In this document: positions 19,957 to 28,523 of the stretch, piece by piece
Layout of the letters: every line of letters starts with the position of its first letter
Position numbering within the stretch: position 1 is the stretch's first letter
NCBI GenBank assembly: GCA_001579985.1
Contig: LRSR01006060.1
Location: 1 to 28,523, forward strand
Source of the DNA: Hypsibius dujardini
Taxonomy: Eukaryota > Tardigrada > Eutardigrada > Parachela > Hypsibiidae
Direction: 5' to 3'
DNA: 28,523 nucleotides
Program-made: the position numbers and the translations under genes
The notes under the pieces: generated by a model
What the model was told of the DNA's origin: nothing
Database searches by the model: none
What the model saw: only the letters and a program-made list of their open reading frames with translations

Positions 19957-22900
19957 TCAGAAAACTTTAGGCGCTGAGGGATCATGTCCTTGCTCGATGC
20001 GAGGTCGAACAGGCGGCCGAGGTTGCTGGAAATGCTGATCCGCATCGTGATCCTCTTCTCGGTGGCGCTTCGGACGACCGTAGGAATAGCGCCTGATGTA
20101 GTTGAACAGGTGCTCTTGCGTCAAGGGATTGATAATACCTCTATATACAGCTGGAAGTAAAACATAAAGGCGTGTTTTTAGCCAACGCTATTCTTCCAAC
20201 TTCATCCCTAACTTCATAGCTGACTTCATCGCCGACTCCAACCCTAACTTCATCCCTAACTTCATCCCTGACTTCATCCCTGACTTCATAGCTGACTTCA
20301 TCCCTGACTTCATCCCTAACTTCATCCCTAACTTCATCCCTAACTTCATCCCTCACTTCATCTGAATAAGTATGGAGCTATCTGGGTTTGCACCGTAAAT
20401 GCTCTCTCCCGCGAACTTTATTGTAACAACCCCATTGTCATGTGCTCGCTTTGACGGTCTCATAAAAACTTACAGTCAGCGGTTGAAAATGCGTTGGGAA
20501 ATGACTTGTCTGTCCGCTCGCGGAGCATTTCCCACTTGTTGGAGGGCGCGTCGTACTTGCACTCCAGTATTTTCCCTTCGTACTTGCGCATTTCCGCCCC
20601 GCCCCTCCTCCACTAGCAAAGAAAATTCCAAGTCAATCAGAGGAGGCGATAAAATAAACGCGGCTGCAATGACTAAAATACCAAGAGTGTTCCGAAAGCC
20701 TGGTTGTGACCGTTCACCCACAACGTTCCCGTTGTCTTCGGGATCATCCTTAGAAGTAACAGAAAAGTGCACCGGTAAAATCTTAAGAAATCCGAAAGCT
20801 GAGGCAGGGAAAGGCAATCGGCTGCTTACCCCAGACCGCCTGTACTGACAACTTGTAGCCTGAAATCGATGGTACACAGGTGGGGCGGTTTCCACTTCAA
20901 CACTTTGTCGCATCGACCGGCAATGTAGGGCTGGAAGAGAACGACAATCTCATCCGCAGTTTAGACAGCGACCAAGGACTGAAACCAGTCGCAACTTACA
21001 TCAACCACGGGCTCAAACACGAGCCCGTCAACCTCGTGAGATATACTTGCGGCGAACTTCTTACCAAGAAGCTGCAAGAAAATCCCATTGAGACAGGGCG
21101 AGAATGAATCACCTGAATAACCCTGGCTTACCTTCTCAGCCATGTACTGCGGTCCCCTTTGAGGGTCTTCAGCAATCAAATGAAAAAACTGCTTCCACCG
21201 GATGGCAAACGGCTCTCGATCCTTCCGCAGGGTATGCGGCGGGGGTAAAGTGCAGGCGTGGTCTCGCGGTCCGATGATCTTTTTGGTGATGAACTCGCAT
21301 CGTTTATCGAAATTCATCTGGCCGATTTCAATCTCCTACAACACAGCCCATAAAGTTGATGCACTTGATCAGCATGTATAGATCAAACATACCAGGGCAT
21401 GAACGACGTCGTATATCAGAAACCGAGGCCGCAGAGTTTTGTCTGGCTGCACATCTAAGATCATTTCTCCATCCATAAGAGTATTCTCGAGCTGACCGGT
21501 TCCATCGCTGTTGGGAAAGGACATTCCTGTCACGTGAAAAACGCAGTTATTGCGGTCGACGAAGAACACCCGATCCACGCCATCCACGAACAGCATATAC
21601 CTAGCGTGAGAAACCTTTTTTAGCGTATGGCCGAAGAAACGCCTTCACGGGGAATATTTACCGAACACCGTCAGCTTTCCAACTGACTCGATACGGAGCG
21701 TCGCCAATTAGGTGGAGATTGTCCAGACCCATAGAGACTGGCTGAGAACCGGGGAATCCGCCCCTTGAAAACCCAAGGATGCAAAATAAGGCGGGTATGA
21801 TCGGCTTATCTTCACAATCTTACCCTTGCCAACGGCACAGAGCCTTACACCGCCTCTGAATCTCCTGGACAAGGTCGAGATCCGCTAACGCCACTACTCC
21901 TGTCACACCGTCCATGAACTTTGCATCCTGCAGTAATATTCAGATAAAGCTATAGAACAATTTCCCGTGTCATGGTTGCAGGTGTTGATGTGCTGTAGTT
22001 ACAGTATTCAGGCCTCCACGCATGTAAGAGGAGCTTCCAGCGATAACTGGAGCCCTCTCGTCTTCTTGTTGCGGGTTGTTGCCTTCATCGTCCAGCTCTG
22101 CGTTGAGTTCATCTTCTACAGACAATCGACCAATTTGATTGATGTCACGATCGGTGAGCGGAATGAAATACGTTTTTCTGTTTATACCATAACACCATGC
22201 AGGCAGCTCCGGTGGTACAGGCTCGAAGTCTGGATCGTCATAGCGAGTGTAGAGCTCCTTCAGGTAATCCTGCTTGTAGATGCCGGGAGGACGGGCCTTT
22301 GCAAACTCTCTCAGGGCCGCACCTAGGCTGCAATCAAGAAAAGAGAGGACTGAGAGAAAAAAACGGAAGACAGCACGCTTGAGTACAAGATTGGGGAAGT
22401 TTCATATCTTCACCAAAACGCGCGCACCAGCGGAGGATAATTACCTCCAATCAAACTTCTCAACAAGATACGCGCAAATCATAAAGCCGGTCCTGTTGTA
22501 ACCGTGAGTGCAGTGGATTCCTAAAAGACAGATTAGTCCATCAATCGAAAAGCCGCGCCGATCACTCACGTAATCAATCAATCGATCAATCGAGTAGGTA
22601 AATGTCTTTCGAATTATCTCTTCAAATCTATCTACACCGCCCTCTAGAAAGGACGAAGAGTGAGACTGGTCCCGGGACATACCTATAACAGCATTGGGCT
22701 TGTCCACAAAAAGCTTATCACACGCATCGAAAAAGAGATGCGTCTGCTCGGGAGTAGGACGTTCGTCATGGCCGCCAGCTGTAAGCTTCCGATACTGTGC
22801 GCCTCTGCTTTCCACCTCTGACTTGGAGTAAAATCGCGATGTCTTAGCCAGATCAAGCCACACACTGATTTCAACCTGTAAAAAACAATAAGGCAATGTA

Positions 22901-23409
22901 AAATGATGATATCAAAACAGAGTGTCCCTTCAAGCAATCAACCAGTGGCGATAGAGCACCAACCAACTAACCAATCAATTGATCAATTATAGCATTCCAG
23001 TAGTAGCGAAATCAACCAGCTTATTAACCAATCAATCTTTTAGTTAAACGTTACAAGCTTAGTCAAGCCGATCAATGAATCTAGCAACCAAAAGCACCTT
23101 GAGATCCGCAGCAGCTGAAAAGACGTCTGCCACGCTGAAACGGTTCGGCACGGGCAGTTTGGCATCGTATCTCGAATCCAACGGGGCCTTAAACGGCAGA
23201 AAACGACCTACGATGGAGAGTGAAAATGGTTTTTCGTCGGTTCGCTTTACAGTGGCGTAAAATGGCAAGCAACGATATAAACGGAATAAGTTGATACCTT
23301 CGATGATGTCACCAATTGGAGGGCAATTTAACCATCGTGGAGGTGGCTCCGTCCAATACTCCGTACCGCGCGTATTATTCAACCTATCAAGGCGTCGATC
23401 TCGACTCAT
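19957..23409 (-). CDS. mRNA capping enzyme (RNA triphosphatase + guanylyltransferase)
   Basis: Nuclear bifunctional enzyme: removes the 5' gamma phosphate of nascent mRNA, then adds GMP through a lysyl-GMP intermediate. Exons in order: 23298-23409, 23098-23207, 22683-22875, 22445-22520, 22003-22327, 21824-21927, 21662-21763, 21393-21600, 21132-21335, 21000-21071, 20830-20930, 20682-20748, 20474-20612, 19957-20150; 668 residues (human about 597). The N-terminal triphosphatase opens PPRWLNCPP and has the phosphatase loop [10 protein letters not shown] (Cys142, Arg148). A linker of about 75 residues, rich in Asp and Glu, follows. The transferase shows [11 protein letters not shown], the nucleotidyl Lys336 in KADGVR, DGEMI, DGLVFEP, KWKPP and [11 protein letters not shown]. 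The 67-nt exon 20682-20748 supplies the GTLWVNGH strand of the OB fold. A basic tail PKRHREED resembles the usual C-terminal nuclear signal. ATG 23409 is the first in-frame ATG, with A at -3. Confidence 0.97.
20205..20358 (-). repeat. 12-bp tandem repeat
   Basis: About twelve copies of CTTCATCCCTAA with variants (CTTCATAGCTGA, CTTCATCCCTGA) in the last intron of the capping enzyme gene (20151-20473). Since 12 is a multiple of three it gives an open (RDEV)n frame on the minus strand, but the cysteine-rich end stops before exon 19957-20150 and no splice joins it. Confidence 0.93.
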
Positions 23410-23668
23410 TTTAGCGGACAGAGAACGGTAAAAATCAAATGTCAAAAGTCAGAGATGTTTTTTTATGTTTTGCTTTTTCGCACACTGAAATTGAATTCAT
23501 CCAAATCCGCACGCATAAATAGTAGAAATCGTATACGACCCGGGGACGCTTATTTGAACCCCGTAGGTTGACGCTGGGAATTCACGATACCTCGTAGGAC
23601 AAACACCTACTCAGCAGATGGAACACGCATAAAGTGTGATTCGGTTTTCTCAATACTACTGACTGTAG

Positions 23669-24022
23669 GACGAGTGGAATTGGAAGGAACCGTTCGAGGG
23701 ATGGATCTCCATCCCGTGGCGCCCCAAGGTGATTTGTAGTACGAGTGGAATTGGAAGGAACCGTTCGAGGGATGGGTCTCCATCCCGTGGCGCCCCAAGA
23801 TCATTTGTAGTAAGAGTGGAATTGGAAGGAACCGTTCGAGGGATGGATCTCCATCCCGTGGCGCCCCAAGGTCATTCGTAGTAAGAGTGGATTTGGAAGG
23901 AACCGTTCGAGGGATGGATCTCCATCCCGTGGCGCCCCAAGCTCATTTGTAGTAAGAGTGGAATTGGAAGGAACCGTTCGAGGGATGGATCTCCATCCCG
24001 TGGCGCCCCATGGTCATTCGAG
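23669..24022. repeat. 71-bp satellite, five copies
   Basis: Units start at about 23669, 23740, 23811, 23882 and 23953, exactly 71 bp apart and nearly identical: GAGTGGAATTGGAAGGAACC, GTTCGAGGGATGGATCTCCA, TCCCGTGGCGCCCCAAGG, TCATTTGTAGTA. Each has a perfect hairpin GGGATGG-ATCT-CCATCCC (one copy has GTCT in the loop). It lies between the capping enzyme start (23409) and the SVOP stop (24476), so upstream of the former and downstream of the latter. It is not a CRISPR array: there are no spacers. Confidence 0.95.
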
Positions 24023-24475
24023 CAAACAACTTCATAGGAAAGTTGGCACTAATAGCCCATTAGTGACGGGATTAGTATTCAGGAGAGCAAGTTCGAACGT
24101 TAAAAGTGCAAAACAGGAATAAAAGTACATCGAATGTAAAGAAAGGTACAAACAGGAAGATTAAACAATGAAATCTAAAGCGCACATGAAACTCAAAAAG
24201 GAAATATTCAAATTCAACCAGAGATTCAGGGAGAAAAAGAGAGCTGCCAGGAAAGGAGACGGTGGGCCATGACGAAAAAAAATCACAAACAGCTAGAACC
24301 ATTTAAAATCTATAAAACCAAAAATACAACAAGACGAATTAACATAAATCCTTTTTTGGAATTCGTTGCATCAATCAGATACGAAGCACCATTCAATTCC
24401 CAGATACCCGACGCGGTCACAGTGGAAGAGACATTCTGGCTTATTGCACAGTCCGAGTGTCCTGAAAATAGTTAA
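24023..24475. other. Spacer downstream of the SVOP-like gene
   Basis: AT-rich sequence with no recognisable gene. It should include the SVOP 3' UTR (minus strand). An open frame of 68 codons on the plus strand (24269-24475) has low-complexity Lys/Asn-rich composition and no recognisable domain. No canonical AATAAA for the minus strand is seen. Confidence 0.5.
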
Positions 24476-27400
24476 TTAATAATAATATTTTTCTCTTACT
24501 GCAACGAATTGTTCTCCATTTCGCAAAAATACCTTCATCTCTCGCCCTTTCGTTTCAATCGGTAAGAGCATTGAGGCGCCGGCTGCCAGTAAGGCAACCG
24601 TTCCGTATATCGAAATCGCAGCATAGACCGAATAGTTCAGTACCACCTGGAGCAACCAAACAAGTGGCCACACATTAGTTGCAAACTTCTGAGCAGTGGC
24701 GCGCCGAGGGGGGGGGTGTTTTGTTGATCTAAAACCCCCCTCGAAAGTAAAAAAAGTGCCCTAAGGGTCCCCCATTTAGAGAAGAAACACTTTGATTGAG
24801 AATTGTCATGCAATACTCCCCCCTTACGTTCTATCGGAAATGTTTCGGATACAATAAAACCACCCCCCCCCTCAAACCAAAGCTCGGCGCGACACTGCTT
24901 CTGAGGCGGCATAAGCCAATCTCATACCTGGGAATTGAATGGTGCTAGAATTGCTCCTATCCTAGCCTGAAATAAATTTGTAAATAATTTCAGAACATCG
25001 CAAGGGTACACAGTTGGAATTGCTACGCACCATAGCGCTGCACATTCCCAAACCGATTGACCTGCAGACGAACAGGTGTAAGTAAGGTGAAGGTGCAAGT
25101 CTGGCAAGTGCCAAATGAATAACAACTAACCGCATCGAAGTGGGATAGACTTCCGGAGTGTAGACATACGCTGTCTGGAATGCACCGGATATGAAGCCAC
25201 GGGCGACGAAGAGGAACATCGTCATTATCACTCTAAAAAAGGAAAAGCACTCATGTCAGACATACTTCATACAAGCCCAGCCAAGATAAAGAAACACGCA
25301 GGCAGGAGAACATTTTTCCCAATTGAAGCGATCCCCTCTGGCAAAGTTATCTACCTGGAGGTACAAATGCAGAGGAGAAAAACGAAAACGGAGTACACGA
25401 CAAACTCCAGCGCCATTGTGCGCTTCCGACCCAAGAGATCTATTATCACAGCCGTCAAAAACAATGCTGCAAACAATAAAACCAATTAGAAATGTCGTTC
25501 CGAATGAAATAGAAACAAAGATCATCATACCTGGAAACTCTGCAATTGTCGTCCATAACAGATCCCAGTAATCAGCAGTGGTTAGCATCCGACATTCCAG
25601 TGAACATTCTGCCGCTGGGATATTAGACTGAGAACCGACGTGGCAAGTATCGCCGGCGCCCAACAGTTCAGTTGTCATCAGGACCACTCCGTAATAACTA
25701 AAAGCATTTCCTAACCTGGAAAGAAAGACAGCAAAAGTTTACGGCTCACTCTAACGTACGCAGTATTCCATTTCAGACATTTATAGGCCAGCCATACCAG
25801 ATAATCCAAAGCAAAAATGTTGTGCGTCGAAAGTCCGGTCCCACTAAGTCCGCGAACCGGCCACGCGGCGTCGTGTCTTTTCGCTGACCAGCATCCGACA
25901 CCAATTCACCTAAAATTTGAGATAATATAACAAAACATGACGAAAGGAAGATAAATGTCAAGTGGAAGACAAAAACTTGAGCAAAAGCAAGCTGCGAATA
26001 CTAAATGAGCAACAGGATTACGAGGACGAATGGTCTAGCCGGCCAAACGGGAGCCTGAGCATCAGGTAGGGACTAACCTGATGGCATCCCGAGCATCAAC
26101 TAGGGACTAACCTGGTGGCATCCCGAGCATCAACTAGGGACTAACCTGGTGGCATCCCGAGCATCAGGTAGGGACTAACCTGGTGGCATTGTCGTCCCAT
26201 TCTCTTTTGCAATCCGTTCCAAGACATCGTACGCTCTCCGTGTTTGGCCACTGGCCATGAAAAAACGCGCGCTCTCGGGCATCCACAGACAAGCAATATC
26301 AAATACCAGGAGCGGCAGACTAGACAAACCGAGGAGCCATCTCCAACCGAGCGTAGGCATGACGAAAAGCGCCAGCAACACCTCGAAGCATGACCCCAAT
26401 GCCCAAAAGACTTCGGTCAACACAAGGCATTTGGCGCGTTGTTTCGAGGGAAGAAACTCGGAATACAGTGTCACCGATTGCGGAGAACCTCCAATGCCGA
26501 TTCCGACAAAGCAGCGTAAAAACAGCAGCCACCAAAGATTTGGAGCTCCCGCGCTGATTAATCCGTAGTAAAATGTGATGAAAGAACACAGCAACAACTC
26601 CTGGAAAAAAATCGGAGAAATGAACTATCAAGAAATGTTCAAACCAGTTGTTATGCGCTGCTGCATGGGTGCGAGGGGATGAGCTTACTACTCTTCGACC
26701 GTGCCGGTCACTGATTTTTCCCCAGATGGCGCTGGAAAAAGCAAAGAGTCCAGACTGTCACCCAAACCGGGCACAATGATGCGATCCACACGGAATACCA
26801 AAAAATAATTTTAAGCTTTTTATACCTTGACATCATCATGCCGCAAAATACGACCTGAAAAGCATTACAGTTTCAACTATTATAGTTCCCAACAGATGCC
26901 AAAAACTGTAGTACCGTAGTGACCAGCGCTTGCTGCCATCCGTTCAAGTCCCATTCGCATTTAAGTGCTGGTGATAAAATACTCAGGATCATCATCTCCA
27001 TCGCGTCCGCCATCCACGCAAAACCAGCCAGGCATGACAGCTGTAGTAATAAATAAATAAAGATGAACACCCAATTAACTGCAATCATACTACTATACAG
27101 TCAAGGACAAGATTGAGTACACTGGATGGTCCGGGGAATGGACAAAAGGGGCGGGGCAAGGGATGGTTTCAAACAATCAAAAAATCAACCGACTGACCAC
27201 CCCCTGCCCCGCCCCTTTTGCCCATACCCCGGACCCTCCAATGTACTCAATCTTCTCGTTGATTGTACAAGCATTTTATAATATCGTTATCATTGGCATT
27301 TCAAAGGAGCAATCCTACAATCAATGCATAATCCGACTGAGACAATCAATAAAAATAAGTACTGATCGCTTTGAATCAGCCAGGTGCCTGCGTACCTTGA

Positions 27401-27975
27401 GCTGGAACTTTCCGAAACCAATCTGGTCGACGGCTTGATCCACGGTAAATGTTGCTGTACAGCGAAATAATAGCAATCAGAATGAAAGCTACGGCGTGAG
27501 GTCCCTTAATTTCTTACGCGGTGCTTGATTTAAATCGCCTTCCACTCGCTCGAGACTGCTTGCCGGATATGGATTCACGACGTCGACCCTGAGTGTGCCT
27601 CGATTATCCTCATCCAAGTCCTGGTACCGACCAGAGTTGGAGGAGATGAAGGACACATTCCTGCAAGACATTAAAATTAACAGTCGATGAATGTATCTAT
27701 AGATAAAGTAAAGTGTCAGTGACCAATCCATGGATCAAGCGTTAGGAAAAATTGGAAAGCAATCAAGCCAACTCAACAATCAATCAATCACTGAATAGGG
27801 CAAATGCACATCGTACAAAATAGGCAGGACACATTACTAATGTGTCATCAATCAATCGATCAATCAATCAATCTATCGACCTCACGTACGGTAAGTGCGA
27901 ATGGTTGGAGTGGTCGTCCAGATGGGCTTGGCGAATTTTTTGCGCCTCTTTCCCGACCAAAAACAGCTTCTCCAT
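24476..27975 (-). CDS. SVOP/SV2-like major facilitator transporter
   Basis: Membrane protein of the synaptic-vesicle-2-related group; its substrate is unknown. Exons in order: 27890-27975, 27518-27660, 27396-27454, 26915-27040, 26826-26854, about 26689-26731, 26180-26600, 25798-25909, 25531-25715, 25355-25466, 25131-25232, 25031-25061, 24928-24966, 24476-24646; total 1659 nt, 552 residues (human SVOP about 548). The cytoplasmic acidic N-terminus runs to [14 protein letters not shown]. Next come [20 protein letters not shown] (TM1), the facilitator motif SDRHGRR between TM2 and TM3, [47 protein letters not shown], the central loop, [51 protein letters not shown] and [13 protein letters not shown] 27975 has an ideal A at -3 and G at +4. 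Several exons are tiny (29, 31, 39 nt). The last exon reads 17 codons past ETKGREMK to TAA. Confidence 0.96.
24694..24897. mobile_element. Non-autonomous hAT element (MITE) with 8-bp target duplication
   Basis: 204 bp. Terminal inverted repeats CAGTGGCGCGCCGAG (left) and CTCGGCGCGACACTG (right) differ by one base. The flanks carry a perfect 8-bp duplication CTTCTGAG at 24686-24693 and 24898-24905. CAGTG ends with an 8-bp duplication are diagnostic of the hAT superfamily. Runs of G and C lie next to the ends. No transposase. It sits in the SVOP intron between exons 24928-24966 and 24476-24646. Confidence 0.93.
26054..26189 (-). repeat. 34-bp tandem repeat copying the SVOP splice donor
   Basis: Four copies, with GGGACTAACCTG at 26069, 26103, 26137 and 26171; unit GGGACTAACCTGGTGGCATC + CCGAGCATCAACTA. 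In transcript sense each unit contains ATGCCACCAG|GTTAGTCC, that is the last 10 exon bases and the donor. The most upstream copy is the real exon end (26180); three more donors follow in the intron. Confidence 0.95.
27098..27265. mobile_element. Foldback MITE, family A, copy 4 (simple form)
   Basis: 168 bp: left CAGTCAAGGACAAGATTGAG, right CAATCTTCTCGTTGATTG, flanked by TA at 27096-27097 and 27266-27267. One left and one right arm around an AAACAATCAAAAAATCAACC loop, so this is the best reference for the unexpanded element. It is in the SVOP intron between exons 27396-27454 and 26915-27040. Confidence 0.9.
27770..27880. repeat. ATCA-type microsatellite patches
   Basis: AATCAATCAATCACTG and ATCAATCAATCGATCAATCA runs in the first SVOP intron (27661-27889). 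Similar ATCAATC patches occur in the capping enzyme introns at about 22567-22590 and 22970-23050. No function is seen. Confidence 0.8.
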
Positions 27976-28510
27976 GGTCGACTCGAACAACAGCTGGAAA
28001 TACTATTAGAACATAATCTTCCAATTGGATATTCGCAGCGTGCGATCGTTATGCACACAAAAATTGCCTGCAGGCCATGATAACATTAACAGTAGCGTAC
28101 GTAGGTGGCAGACGTCTAAAATATTAAAAATTCCTTGCCAGAAATATCTCATACAAAGGCTGAATTTTAATTAAGCAATCGTGCCGCTGTAAATTTCTGT
28201 CGGAAAAACAACAAAAAATAAAAAAGCCACCCAAAGCAAACAAAATCGATCATCGATCGGATGGTAAAATCACCGACTGCCGCAAAATATTGTAGACCCC
28301 CTAAGGGGAAAGGGCGAAAGGGGGCGCGACCAACAGGCCGAAAAACAGTGCTAAACATCTTTCTAGACCCCGTGCGTATTTTAATATTCCGCTATCACAT
28401 GACGCTAATGCAAAAAGAACTCGTAAAATTTAGGAAGAAATGCTAATACTTCAAGGTCTAAACCTAGAGAAACTTGATGAACACTGAATGTACGACGAGG
28501 ACGAAGTTTA
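27976..28510 (-). promoter_or_regulatory. Upstream region of the SVOP-like gene
   Basis: Sequence 5' of the SVOP start codon. An acceptor-like TATTTCCAG just upstream of the ATG (about 27996 in transcript sense) suggests that 5' UTR exons may exist further out. A GC-rich patch at 28296-28330 (CCCCCTAAGGGGAAAGGGCG) is a local palindrome. No core promoter can be named; the label rests on position. Confidence 0.3.
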
Positions 28511-28523
28511 TAATCAACGACAA
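28511..28523. mobile_element. Left tip of a further family A foldback element
   Basis: TAATCAACGACAA after TA at 28509-28510 matches the first 13 bases of the family A ends (CAATCAACGACAA) with one difference. The window stops here, so the call is only as good as 12 matching bases. Confidence 0.55.

Noticed and set aside
20141-20356. (RDEV)n open frame
   Set aside because: It arises from a 12-bp repeat inside the last capping enzyme intron; no donor or acceptor joins it in phase and the following exon is accounted for.
23669-24022. CRISPR-like regularly spaced repeat
   Set aside because: Units are contiguous with no unique spacers, and the genome is animal with spliced genes.
24269-24475. 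68-codon Lys/Asn-rich open frame on the plus strand
   Set aside because: Low complexity in AT-rich spacer, no domain, no splice context.
28261-28446. 61-codon basic open frame
   Set aside because: Sits in the 5' flank of the SVOP-like gene on the opposite strand, with no homology I can recognise.

Overview
The window comes from an invertebrate animal (metazoan) nuclear genome. The proteins are animal-type: an organic anion transporter, a cytohesin, a Tbx1/10-class T-box factor, a fused triphosphatase-guanylyltransferase capping enzyme and an SVOP-type transporter. All are cut by many short GT-AG introns, and the standard genetic code applies. The phylum cannot be settled from these 28.5 kb. 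Introns and spacers are crowded with tandem repeats, microsatellites and palindromic (foldback, MITE-like) elements.

Layout. 244-4648 (+): the 3' fourteen exons of an SLCO/OATP transporter, its 5' end lying off the window. 5645-8331 (+): a complete four-exon cytohesin (Sec7 plus PH domain ARF exchange factor). 8607-13928 (-): a complete nine-exon Tbx1/Tbx10 (org-1 type) T-box factor, convergent with cytohesin at a gap of about 275 bp. 14.0-19.95 kb: a gene-poor stretch with a Tbx1 upstream region and several inverted-repeat elements, including a hairpin with arms of about 360 bp. 19957-23409 (-): a complete fourteen-exon mRNA capping enzyme (RNGTT type, 668 residues). 23.67-24.02 kb: five copies of a 71-bp satellite. 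24476-27975 (-): a complete fourteen-exon SVOP-like major facilitator (552 residues), whose introns hold a hAT-type MITE with a perfect 8-bp target duplication and a foldback element. Every exon chain was joined by hand from splice sites; reading phase is kept across every junction and lengths match the families. The one soft point is a single base of uncertainty at one SVOP exon edge near 26688.

The five genes do not form a pathway. They are ordinary neighbours: membrane transport (SLCO, SVOP), vesicle traffic (cytohesin), developmental transcription (Tbx1/10) and mRNA 5' capping (RNGTT).

The most unusual signal is at 5' splice sites. Two unrelated genes (SLCO intron after exon 764; SVOP intron below 26180) carry tandem repeats with a 34-bp spacing that begin at the splice donor and copy the donor itself, giving ten and four near-identical donors. 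A third donor (cytohesin intron after 6835) has a TA-flanked foldback transposon inserted two bases into the donor, so the element supplies intron positions +4 onward. That element family has four copies in the window and a fifth starting at the right edge.
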